Part shown: positions 13,611-24,321 of the stretch, one piece after another
Layout: every line of letters begins with the position of its first letter
Position numbering within the stretch: position 1 is the stretch's first letter
NCBI GenBank assembly: GCA_023105745.1
Contig: JALGQZ010000007.1
Coordinates: 56,711,569 to 56,775,568, forward strand
DNA from: Austropuccinia psidii
Lineage: Eukaryota; Basidiomycota; Pucciniomycetes; Pucciniales; Sphaerophragmiaceae
Reading direction: 5' to 3'
Length of the DNA stretch: 64,000 bases
Notes under the pieces: generated by a model
Databases searched by the model: none
What the model saw: the letters and a program-made list of their open reading frames with translations, nothing else
What the model was told of the DNA's origin: nothing
Translations under genes and position numbers: made by a program

Positions 13611-16600
13611 CTAATTGATGTGAATGTGCCCAGGCCACTGTGGTGGCAATTTGGGAAGAGGTAATTTGCCTATCTCATGTTCATTGAAAATAATGAGTAT
13701 CCAATGATTACCATTTATGTGACCTAGGGAGGTTGTATGCATAATTGACACTCCACATGGACTGCATAGGGTTGGAAGGAATGTCTGTGGTGGAAAGGTC
13801 TTCCAATCTGGATGGAAAAATACAAATGGATTCTTATATGTATTTTTCAATATTGGTCCATGATCCCATTTACTTAACCAGTTATCCATTCTTGTAATAC
13901 CTGTAGCCATCGGATTAACTCTTATCTTATCCATTTCCACTGCTCCTCCCAATATTTTGTTGTAATAATTGCAATTCCTATCACTTTCCTTTATCAAATT
14001 TTGTCTCACTTCTCTCAATCTCTTTTCCTTTTGTGGGCTTGAAAGTGACAATCCCTTTGCCACCGCATGGAATCCACAATTCCCATCTTCAGGAGGATTA
14101 AGAATCTTCTCAATTAAATTGTGCATGAAAGCTGGCTGTATCTGATCAACATAGAGATTCTAATAAAAGGAGGCTATTTTTCAGTGATTCATTTGCATAC
14201 CACAATTTATCCACTCACAGGTTCTTCCAAACAATTTGAGTTATTTTGGGATCTCAAGTTTATTTCCAATCTTCCTATATCATTTAATAATTTTCTTTTT
14301 CTTTTTGTAGTACTTTCATCATCTTGGCTTTCCTCTTTTTGCATCAAATAGAACTTTCCCCCTCTCATAAATTGAGCTTTGGGACTAATAGTAGCTCTGT
14401 GCATATTTTTAAGAAATCTCTTGTGATGATTCAGGATATCCTGTTTGATTTCAAACTTAGATGGAAGCCTTTTGGTATACTTTACCCTCTTCCTTTTTAG
14501 TGATGACCTACCATGTGAAGTTACAGCCTTTTTGGGGTGACAGAGCTTAATGGTTGTGTATTGAAAGCTAAGTAGCTCGTGAATTTTCTTGATCAATTTC
14601 TTTTGTAATGGTATTTTGTGTTCATAAACTTCCTTTTAAATCTTTTCCATTTTTTGTTTCAAATTCCATTGTGAATTACAATCATGGTCCTGTTAAACAT
14701 GATATTAGAATGACAACAATCACACATATCAGAAATAAGATGGCACCTACTGCAAGAGGATTGTAAAGTAGATTCCATTGCAGATGAAAATATTCACTTC
14801 CAATGTAGCCTTTAGTATCAAGAAGTTTCTCAATTTCATGTGAGCAAGGAATCCCCATGCCATTCATTAGTGTTTTTGAGCATGGCTTAAGATTTGGTTG
14901 GTCTTTGAGCTTTTGAAATTGCTCTTCAATTATTTTTATTGCTTTGATTGATCTAGTACCAAGTAGCTGCTTAAAAGGTGGGGAAACATCAGTCAATTTG
15001 CCAACTATTTCTTTTCCCATAGTATGGTGGATATGTTGCAATTGAATATCAATGTCTGTTTTGAAATTTTGGAATACTGTAGAAAGCTCTCTATTAGAAT
15101 TATTGATGAATGATTTTATGTAGGAGTGTGCAGATTCAACACAGGAGCTGGCTTGCCCAAGCAGTGACAAATGTTTTCTTGAATGGGAGTAGGTTGTTTG
15201 AGATATATTCCCATTATCCTGAACAATCTTTTGAATTATATTTGATTTTTTGAAGATTGTTCTTTTATTACTCAGTTGACTGGGAACTGACCAGTAGGTT
15301 CCAGGATTTCTGATAATCCTTCCAATCATCCTCTTGAAAATATTTGCAACAATTTTGGATAGGGTTTTTGCTGATGTCCCATGTGCAATAATTATGGATT
15401 GAGCTAGTAAAAACCAATTTAATGGCCAACTTCAGAGCTGGCTTGCAATCCATAATAGTAACCTCGGGAATTCTGGGTGGCTGAAATAACATTTTGAGTT
15501 CTTGAAGGGCCCATATGTATCCATTGTCATTTTCCCATTCCATGTAGCAAAAGGCTAATGAGAAGGTGTGTCCAGTTGCAGTTTGGCCAACCATGTGGAA
15601 AAGTGGCAAATTGTACTTGCATTTCCGGTAAGTGGCATCACTCAATATCACATGGTAGTTTATATGACCCAATTTAATGGATGCTGGGTGTGCAAAGAAT
15701 AGGTTGGTAATATTTCCATTTATGTTAATTTTATTACTATGAATCCAATTGCTCTTTTTCAGAAGACGTGTTAGATATTTGAGTTGAGATTGCCCATTTC
15801 GTTCCTTGATTGATAGATGTCCTTTGTAGTTATACAGAGTTCTGCTAATGGTACAGGTACTTCCTTGGGCATAAATCTGGCTTAAAATCTGATTAGGACG
15901 TAAATTTGTCTTCATCAATCCTTCAACTTGAACAAGTTCTTTTTCATTAAGCCAGCAATGAATGGTGTGTACTGATGGGGTTGTAGAGGAAGAATGATTA
16001 TGCAGGATTTCTAGTGGGACTAAAACCAAATAACCAAATCTGGTGAGGTGAACTGTGTGAAATTCCTCAGAATTCATATCAGCTTAATGGTAAGAACATA
16101 GTAAATAAATACATTATATTTGATGACTTACTCAGAGCAGGAATAGAGCCTCTGAGCCTAAACTTGAATCCACATTTTTTTGTTGTTGACTGCCTCTGGG
16201 TAGGTCCTTTAAGGCTTATATATTCACCATATTGGGCACATACCAAGTAAATGTTCTTCCCTTGGTGAGAATTTTTCTTTGTTAATGCATAGCCATGACC
16301 TTTAGCCCACTTTTGTGCAAACTGAATCAGGGTATCTACATCATTGAGCCTTGCAAGTGGAGGTGGTTCTAATTTGACTATATAGTTATTCAAATCAGTA
16401 AAAGTGTAGTGGATGAATGGAAATATATGTAAGCTTACATCCAGTGGAGTAATCATATCTATCTGGGTCAGTAATGAGAGGAAATTGCTCATTAGGGACT
16501 GAAAAAGCAGGTGTGCAATGAGCAGTGGCCTGTATAGATGATTTTATTTCCTCAATATCACCTTTGAATTGAATTGTCCCAGATTCATGTAGATTTGGAC

Positions 16601-16790
16601 CTTCAATGGGTTGTAATGATTCCATTTTAGAGGCCAAGCATTCAGGTGGTGGAAGGTTGTGGGGCTTCAGCCTTTTTCTGGGAGTTAATATAGTATTCTG
16701 AGAAGGATATGAACACTCTGATTCATTATAATTGACTGGATGAGTATCAAATTGGGAGTTATCAGGCTCAAAGTGAAAGATAGGGGACAT
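13611..16790 (-). pseudogene. MULE transposase with FAR1-like DNA-binding domain and OTU protease, copy 1 (broken)
   Basis: Read on the minus strand from the ATG at 16,790. An acidic/Pro-rich N-terminus is followed by a FAR1/WRKY-like zinc domain (about 16,380-16,140; QFAQKWAKGHGYAL..CGFKFRLRGS), an apparent intron near 16,130-16,080 (GTAAGT donor), then the MULE DDE domain (SDATYRK, MDCKPALKLA, CVESAHS), a SWIM-like PCSH segment (about 14,840), a basic linker (SLKRKRV..TKRLPSKFE) and an OTU cysteine protease (DGNCGFHAVAKG and NGNHWILI). The protein would cut and rejoin the transposon ends; OTU domains remove ubiquitin. Lesions: an extra A near 16,501-16,506 shifts the frame; the CTWH histidine has become Asp; bases are missing just before the catalytic Glu region compared with copy 2; a missing base near the end changes the C-terminus. 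Confidence 0.88.
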
Positions 16791-17612
16791 AAGGGGGTAG
16801 ATGAGGATACTATTTGAATTAATTGACGTGTTTAAGAAATAGAGGTCTAAAAATGATTTTTGGTGGAATATAGATTGATATGAGTAGCTTAACAGGCTTG
16901 TAATAATGATGGGATTTATATATTTTGTAAAAGAGGAACACCTTTCCAATTCTTTCACACTGATATTGGCAACTTGTGGCTAGAGTGAGAATGATTTTGC
17001 AATAGAATTTTCGAGAAAATTATGATTATTCATGATTTGAATTAAGAGTTATTTAGTCTTTTCAATTAAATCAACAAACATCTGGATATCAAAAGAGAAT
17101 CATACTAGAATGGATTGTGGGATGAAGCTCTATTCCAAGGGAGCTTTTGTTTGAGTCTTTCTGGGAACAATCAAAGATAGATTTCTGAACACATCAAAAT
17201 GCACTTTGAACATTTTGGAAGTATTCAAAAAATTGTATATATTTTTCAAATGGATCCTTGATCGATGTGGCAACTCCGAACAGGAAGATTAATTTGGTGA
17301 CAGATGTACAATTGCAGTCTAATAACAGCTCTCATTAGGTTTAAGTCTCTGAGGGAAATAAATACAAAGTTCCCCTCAGGAATATGTGTGGCACTATTTT
17401 TCATTCTGTATTCTTATATGAATTAGAAGCTTCTAGACCAAAAAATTCAATAACCACATTCTGGCCCCCTTTGTCTCCTCATTGATTTTATAAAAGGGAT
17501 TCTCATTTTACTTTGTAGCTTAGAACTACACCCCTTTCTTATAGTTTCATAAAAATACTTCCCTTCAAAGCACATATATCATCTTTATCTACAATTAATT
17601 GTTTTTGTCTCT
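16791..17612. promoter_or_regulatory. Shared upstream region of two divergent transposon genes, copy 1
   Basis: About 0.8 kb lies between the starts of the minus-strand transposase and the plus-strand gene X. The same interval in copy 2 (37,464-38,288) is closely similar. It probably holds both promoters; no specific TATA or factor site is convincing in such AT-rich DNA. Confidence 0.45.
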
Positions 17613-19750
17613 ATGGAAACCAATAGTAACACCTCTCATATGGGTCCTCCAAAGGAATTCAATTCTCCCAAATCTTCTGATATGGAGTGCTCATCAAGTG
17701 AAAGTATCATTGCCATTAGTACAGCCCTCCCAAATCCACCTCCAGAATTGCCAGAAGGTATGTTTTTTGAATGGAATTCACTTCTGAACAAATCAGTCTT
17801 ATCAGTATCTCAACTAATCAGAAATAATGCATGAAAGCAACATAGAGGCACCCCATCCTCATTGGGCTTCTTCCACCCAAATATCTACTGAGGTGCTTTT
17901 TGGGGCTGAAATAGAAGTGATTACAAAGGAACAGTTCTTGAACAATTAATCACAAATAGCCCCCAGATTCAAAGGGATGTCCAAAGATGCACGTATTCCT
18001 CAATACATTCGAGAGAAGCTCCAGGAGGCTAGAAAACTGCTGGTTGCTGATATTGATTGTATGTATAAAAAAATTGTTATCTCATATATTTCAAATTCCA
18101 CCCTAATATCATGGAATTATAATTTTAGGGGTCAAATCGGGCAATACACTACCTCCCAAATCACATGTTAAAATTGGTACAATGACAAATATTTATTCAA
18201 AAAGGAAGTTCAAACCTTCAAAGAATCAAGCAAAAAAGAAAATTCGCCGAGCTTTTCAATTGTACCCTGAATTTAATGAGGGGGAATCAGAGGCTATTTT
18301 TCCTTCTGCTAATGCAAGTAATAATGGAAATCCAATAAACACCACAATTGATCACCCTGTTGAAATTCCTGAGATTGGAGGTGTAACTAATCATCATGAA
18401 AACATTGTTCCAAGTCCAAATTTGGACACTCAGGAAGCAACTACTGTTCCCAATGAAAATATCAGTACAGAAACTCAGAGAACAGTGGCTGAGGATGAAA
18501 TTTTATTGACCCATCAATGGACTCAGCTGCTTGTTCACTAAATCTAACTCCAATTCATTCATTCATGAAAATTATATTGGAAAATTAAAACAAATTTGAT
18601 TACATTCTAATGTCATATCATGTCTTCAAAAGGGAAGATTGGATCAAATTTCATTCACTCATTCAAAAGACCTTTATGAAGCACAAATCACTTGTTCCAA
18701 AAGATGAATTTCCAACCAAGCTCCAATGTGGGATTTGCTACGAGATTGGTAGGGACATTATAATGAAAGAGTGGCTTGAAGAGCTCCATGCAGCTGGTAA
18801 AGAGGCTTTCAGAAATATCTATATTGGTTATCTCACTAATCTCATTTTTTCATAGGCTTGGATCTGTTTTCACCAATATCTGAGGAGCCGTTAATCTATG
18901 AGACAATTGGGAATATGTAATTATTTCAAAGCAACATGTCCATACTGGTGGGTTTACCCAAGAGGCTCCATGCACTGTATCTATTGGTGCACAATCTTTT
19001 TCAACCAATTCAACATCAAAAAAAGCAAGCTGCCAAAATTTTATTTGAAGCCTTGCACTTTATATGGATGATCAGAACCCTCTATTTACATTTAATATTT
19101 CTGATTCAGCTTCCAGTGATTCTTTGTCTGTGGAAATTAGTGCTATGCGATATTTGGGCTCATATTTGAGTGTCAAAAACGTTCAGCTTTCTTCACAAAG
19201 CAATTAAATTAAAAAGGGTACTAGTATCACATCAAAAGGAATTTTAACACCAACTTTGATTGGCTTGGTCAATAATATCCTCCAGCTAATTATTGCATTT
19301 AATTGGGTGCATGCACATACTAAGGTTGATTCCGAAACTACTCAGAAGATTGAAAAGCAATTTGTCAAGAGAGGAGTGGATCCTTTGCAAGAATTGGTGA
19401 CCATTCAAGATCAGATGAAGGCTTGAAGGCCATGCTACAATCTGATTGCAGCATTCCTTACAGGGGGTGTACATTGACTTCTGGTGTGCTCAGCTGATTA
19501 CCACATTAGTTCAGCCAAAGGGACCCTTCAGCTTCTGGAAATTACATCAATGCTCAAGAGAAAAGAATCCTTGCCAGATGAAGATATTTGGAAGTGCACA
19601 GACAAGTATATATGTGAAATACATCATGAAAGCTTTTTCACGAATCGTTCATCTTTGCCAATTTGCCCAAGCAAATACCGCCTTGCAGAATATTTAGCAT
19701 TGGATTTTAGTGAGGCATGGCAAAAAAACAACCTTTGGAGTCTAGTTTAA
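17613..19750 (+). pseudogene. Unrecognised multi-exon transposon protein X, copy 1 (broken)
   Basis: It starts METNSNTSHMGPPKEF and is collinear with 38,289-40,428 in copy 2. Introns are suggested by GTATGT after residue 49 (about 17,759), GTATGT near 18,059 and GTAAAG..CATAG near 18,798-18,855, the last with a CTAAT branch-like site. The N-terminal half is Ser/Pro/Asn-rich with a Lys/Arg-rich segment (KRKFKPSKNQAKKKIRR), a possible nuclear signal. The C-terminal half is a better conserved, helix-rich 250-residue region. I do not recognise the family. Lesions relative to copy 2 include a stop in place of the Ser codon near 17,947 and GGA to TGA near 19,424. Its place in both copies implies a transposon function. 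Confidence 0.6.
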
Positions 19751-20069
19751 TCATGAACTCACCTAAAAAGGTTGGTATTGACAAAGAAATTCAAAAGGTG
19801 TAAAAGAGTGTGTGTGTGTCATATTACTTATTATTACCTGTTACCTGTAACTCATAACTATTGAGTGTCAAATATGTTTACTGTGCAGAGTCATGACTTC
19901 AAACATCTTTGTGCCAAGATTCCTATAAGATTATCCAGTGTGCTTTTGTCACCTGAGTGTGAAAAAGTCACAGGAAACAACTTCATGCCACAAGTATCAC
20001 AATAAAGAATAATTGTGCTTATGGAAAATTAGGCACAAAAGAGGAAAATATGAGAGAAGTGATGCCAGG

Positions 20070-20272
20070 GACTTTCTGAGGGGCTTGAACCCACAGAGCC
20101 TACCTGTTCCACCAAGAAAGAATGAGTTGGATTTGGTTTGCTGAAGCTATTGTCACCAACCACCCAGATTCACAACCCAGGTGCCCCCGGGTGAGTCTGG
20201 CCAGTGCCCAGGATCAAACATGCTACCTCTAAACCAGTTCAAGACGCAGAAGCTCTAACCATTAGGTCATTC
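20070..20272 (-). repeat. tRNA-derived (SINE-like) sequence in MULE copy 1
   Basis: On the minus strand there is an A-box-like stretch, TGACCTAATGGTTAGAGC (20,269-20,252), followed by a B-box-like TGTTTGATCC (about 20,220-20,211). About 120 bp further a second B-box-like stretch, GGGTTCAAGCCCC, appears. The cloverleaf does not close properly, so this is not a plain tRNA gene. The same block sits at the same place in copy 2, so it predates the split of the copies. A SINE or a tRNA-derived promoter are both possible. Confidence 0.5.
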
Positions 20273-20518
20273 ACATCACATTAACTTCCTCTTACACTTT
20301 GGGAGCAAAATGCTGATCTGACCTGAATTCTTTTCAGGTTGGCTATAATCAATTAAACCTGATTTTCTTCTAATTCAAAATATTATTTTCTTCAATATAA
20401 AATAATACGCTCAACTTGTAATTAAAAGATAGCCAAGTGAGTTTCTTTTTTAATTTTCAATTGATCAATTTATTATTTATTATTTTTTTTAATTGCTTAT
20501 TCGTCTTTAATTTGATCA

Positions 20519-21870
20519 CTAGGGCTCTTACAGCCCCAGCAATCAAACTTTTTTCCATTAATTTAAAAAAATATATATTATTTTTCTTATTTTAGTTTTT
20601 TGTTAATTTAATTAGATTGCTGGGGCTCCTACAGCCCCAGCAAGAATTATGATCTTAAGAAAAAAGATAGTATTTGTTTGTGTTTTTTAAGTTTTCATTA
20701 ATCTGACAAATTTTAAATTTTAAATTTTTTCTGAATATAATTAGATTGCTGGGGCTATAAGAGCCCCAGCAACAACAAATTGTTTTAAAAAAATATGTTT
20801 TAAATTTTTATTTTTTTTAATTCAATTTGCTTGCTGGGGCTTTAAGAGCCCCAGAAACTATTATAATTTGAAAAAAAAATATTCTTTGTTTTTTTTTGAA
20901 ATTTTCATTAATTTTTTTTCAAATTTTTAGTTTTTAATTTTCTTAAATTTAATTAGATCGCTGGGGCTGTAAGACCCCCAGCAACAATTATCATTTTAAG
21001 AAAAAAAATTATTTGTGTTTTTTTTAAATTTTAATTTTTTGGTTCTTTTCTTCATTAATTTAATCGCTGGGGCTGTAAGAGCCCCAGAAACAATGAATTT
21101 TTTTTAATTTAATTTGATGGCTGGGGCTCTTACAGCCCAAGCAACAATTATAATTTTTAAAAAAAAATTGTTTTTAAATCTTCATTTTTCATAAAAAAAA
21201 ATTTCTTTTAAATTTTTAATTCTTAATTTTTTAATTTAATTTGATTGCTGGGGCTCTTACAGCCCCAGCGACAATTATAATTTTTTAAAAAAAATATATG
21301 CTAAATTTTTGATTTAATTTGATTGCTGGGGCTCTTACAGCCCCAGCAACAATTATAATTTTAAAAAAAATATTATTTTTTTTTTGAAATTTTTGATTTT
21401 ATTTTTTTTTAATTTAATTAGATTTCTGGGCTCTTACAGCCCCAGAAACCATTATAATTTAAAAAAAAAATTCTTCTTTTTTTTTCATTAATTTTTTTTT
21501 TTAAAAAAAATATTTTTTAAATTTTTAATTTTTAACTTTTTTTTTGGGTTTTTTTTAATTTAATTAGATTTCTGGGGCTGTAAGAGCGCCAGCAACAAAT
21601 ATAATTCTGAAAAAAGAATATTATTTGTTTTTTTTCATTAATTTAATTTCTGGGGCTGCAAGAGCCTCAGCAACAATTATTTATATATTTTCTGAATTTT
21701 AATTTGAATTCTTTTTTTTATTTTTATTTAAATTACTTTCTCAGGCTGTAAGAGCCCAGCAACTATTTTCTTTAATTCAAATTATTCACTGCGGCTGCAG
21801 TGACTATTGTTGTTTTTTGTTTTATATTTTTTACTTTAGATTAGTCACTGGGGCTGTAAGTGCCCCAGTT
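20519..21870. repeat. Array of about 15 GC-rich hairpins in AT-rich spacer
   Basis: Units have the form GCTGGGGCT-5 nt-AGCCCCAGC (for example 20,619-20,641, 20,748-20,770, 21,247-21,269 and 21,325-21,347). The loop is either CTTAC or its complement, so units occur in both orientations. Other units are near 20,519, 20,833, 20,960, 21,066, 21,120, 21,425, 21,571, 21,650, 21,739, 21,787 and 21,846; they degrade toward the right end. Spacers of roughly 35-110 bp are nearly pure A/T. The corresponding spacer of copy 2 has none. Each unit could form a stable stem-loop in DNA or RNA. Confidence 0.9.
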
Positions 21871-22247
21871 ATTTTTTTTGTTAAAAATTCATTTTTTTAT
21901 TCCTTTTTTTATTTAAATTGATCCCTGGTATTCATTTTTATTTTGTTTCTTTTTTCATTTTTATTTATTTTTTTTCTTTTACTTTTATTGCTGTAGGTAA
22001 TTTCTTATTCTTTCCATTTTTATTTATTTTTTTATATTTTTGGTAATTTAATCTGGTTGCATTATTTTATCTTGTATTTACTTATTCTTTATTTAAGTTG
22101 CTCACTGGGGCAACTTCTTTTATTTATTTATTTTAAAGAATTTAATTTGTTTATTTCGATTTTATTTTTAAAAATTTACTTATTTTTTTTAATAAAAATC
22201 ATTCTAGGGGAAAGCCCCACACGCTGCTTCTTGCTTTTTCACTGATC

Positions 22248-23640
22248 ATGAATCAACAGTCACCATACCAACTCATCAAGCTCTTAAAATGTATGGAGTC
22301 ACTTAATGATGAAGAAAAACATTTCATGGGAAGGACTATTTCACCAGTTGTAAATGATTTTTCTTCATCAATTAGTGACTCAATGCATCCAAAAACCCTT
22401 CAAAACTCAAGCTTACACAACACAAACGGAAAGGATGAGTCATTTTTGCATTCTGAGGATCATTTCATGGGAAGGACTATTTCACCAGTTGTAAATGATT
22501 ACCCCTTATCCAAAAAGAAATTTAATCATTCACATAGAAGATTTCAAATTGCACAAAAATTACTCAGCCAAATTTTGGACCATGCATCAAGAAGCAGAGG
22601 CGAATTCAGTACAGTTCCAGTTAAACCCAAGCAAAATCAAAAAAAAACTCTTATTACCATCTATAAATGAAACCCCAAATCCTTCAATAGTTTTCAATTC
22701 AAAAAATCATGAGCCCCTATTCATTTATCACTTGCATCCATTTCATAATCCTTCTAAAATATTTACCTCATTAAATCAATTAATAATATCGCTTTACACA
22801 TTAGCCCAAAATTGTCCTCATATCAAATCCAATAGTGATCTTATTGATGGTCATATAAAAGGAGTTGGATTTTGCTGTGGAAGTGATAGTGGTAAATCCT
22901 TAGGTGAGTCTTTAGAAAATTATATTCAAGAATATTTTGTTAATTTTCTGCTCCTTTTACTAGGTGTTTATGCGAGGAAGACCACATTAAATAAAGAAAA
23001 ATTAGAGGCAGATAATGAAGAATGGATGGCCCTTTCTATATTTGAAAATTTTGTTTCCTCCCACATCAAGATTCTATCTATGTGTGCTTCCCGTGAGAAT
23101 AATGACATAATGCAAGGAGCCCAGCTACCTGAATGGCATGAAGGTGAATGGAATCCAATGTTCCACCAAAATTTACAGTCTTTCTCCAATGTAATCATAA
23201 CAAAAAATGGTTTTCATAATCATGTTCATTGAGATGAGAAGGACATAAATACTTGTACTTATGGTTTGTTCACATTCTTTGAAAAATCTGTCATACAATC
23301 AATTCCATCTCCCATCCACTCCTGTGGCTATGGGCTCTCATTTCCTGAATACTCCACACATTTGGATTTTTGTTTCAAACAAGGTATTATTGAGCTTCTC
23401 TGGAAAACTTCAACAACTTTGCACCAAACCACTGAGCAACCTCCTATTTTTGATGAACTTCCCACCATAACTCACTTTGGCTGTTCTTTGCAAATCAACC
23501 CCAAGCTATATTCAAGAGCTAGAAGCCTCATATTTATGGATCCAATAAGCCAAGAAGAGAAGACTTATGGGCTTCAAGAAAGGATTCAAAATGAAGATAA
23601 AAGAAATAAACATAAAAAAATGAAGCTTTCCAACATATAA
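22248..23640 (+). pseudogene. Tet/JBP-like 2OG-Fe(II) dioxygenase, MULE copy 1 (broken)
   Basis: Two exons: 22,248-22,903 and 22,964-23,640, with a 60-bp GTGAGT..CTAG intron that joins cleanly to give GKSLG-VYARK. The family oxidises modified bases in DNA (5-methylcytosine in animal TETs, thymine in JBPs) using Fe(II) and 2-oxoglutarate. The C-terminal half matches the fungal Tet-like pattern: an HxD iron motif, GLFTFF, a SFPEYS..LDF strand pair, GIIELLWKT, the second iron histidine in LHQTT and HFGCSLQIN. Lesions: a run of A near 22,632-22,640 shifts the frame, and TGA at 23,230-23,232 replaces the middle codon of the HxD motif. The N-terminus has a 40-bp direct repeat. Confidence 0.78.
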
Positions 23641-24321
23641 ATTTCTTGTTACTTTCCATTTCTTTTGATGTATATTTTCAACCTTAGCCTAGGAAAATTT
23701 TTCATGAAATGGGATGTCTGATGCAAACTTGGGTACAAATTTTCATTTGGTGAAATTTTTGAAATATATTTCATTAAGTATACTGGGGAATGTCCTCCAT
23801 GCATTCTGTTTGAAGTCAGGAATTCAAATAGCAAGATTCTTCTCATGCAGAGCATTATACAATTATATTGCCATATCCAAGAATAAATCTCCTTGCCTCT
23901 CTAAATTGACCTACTTTTTTCTCCGTCAGCTTAATATAAAATGATGATTATGTTAAAAAACCACCCAATTGATCAAAAAATATGTGAAGATAAGAATCCA
24001 TCCCAATAATTGATAAAGTGTGTGGCAAAGAAATGCAGAATTTATCTTATGAGATTATGATTAAGATTCTGATTGTCAAATAATATCTTCATCTGCCATG
24101 CACTCAAGCTATCAATCAGAAATAAAAATTGAGGCCTCATTTGTCACTCAAACAGTGTTTTATTGAACCTCATGTGAAATTCCTTATAATAAAAATAGAA
24201 CTGGCAAACCACAAGCCAGCCTTATTAGTATAAAAATTACTTTAGTATATATTCTCACTCTCCAGTTCATTTCATTTAATATTCATTCCTGTCAAGATCA
24301 AACTGAATCTTTTTTTGAAAT

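Noticed and set aside
13611..16790. KDZ-type transposase, because Tet/JBP genes are known with KDZ transposons
   Set aside because: The transposase shows MULE motifs (DATYR, TDCEPALK, CTWHISKN, RNESAHS) and a FAR1-like domain; no KDZ signature was seen in any gene including X.
20198..20272. Functional tRNA gene on the minus strand
   Set aside because: A and B boxes are present but acceptor and anticodon stems do not pair well and the variable part is off, so it is called tRNA-derived.
20519..21870. CRISPR-like array (short GC-rich repeats with spacers)
   Set aside because: Spacers are simple A/T runs of variable length, the repeats are self-complementary in both orientations, no cas genes occur and the setting is eukaryotic. 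A hairpin repeat array fits better.
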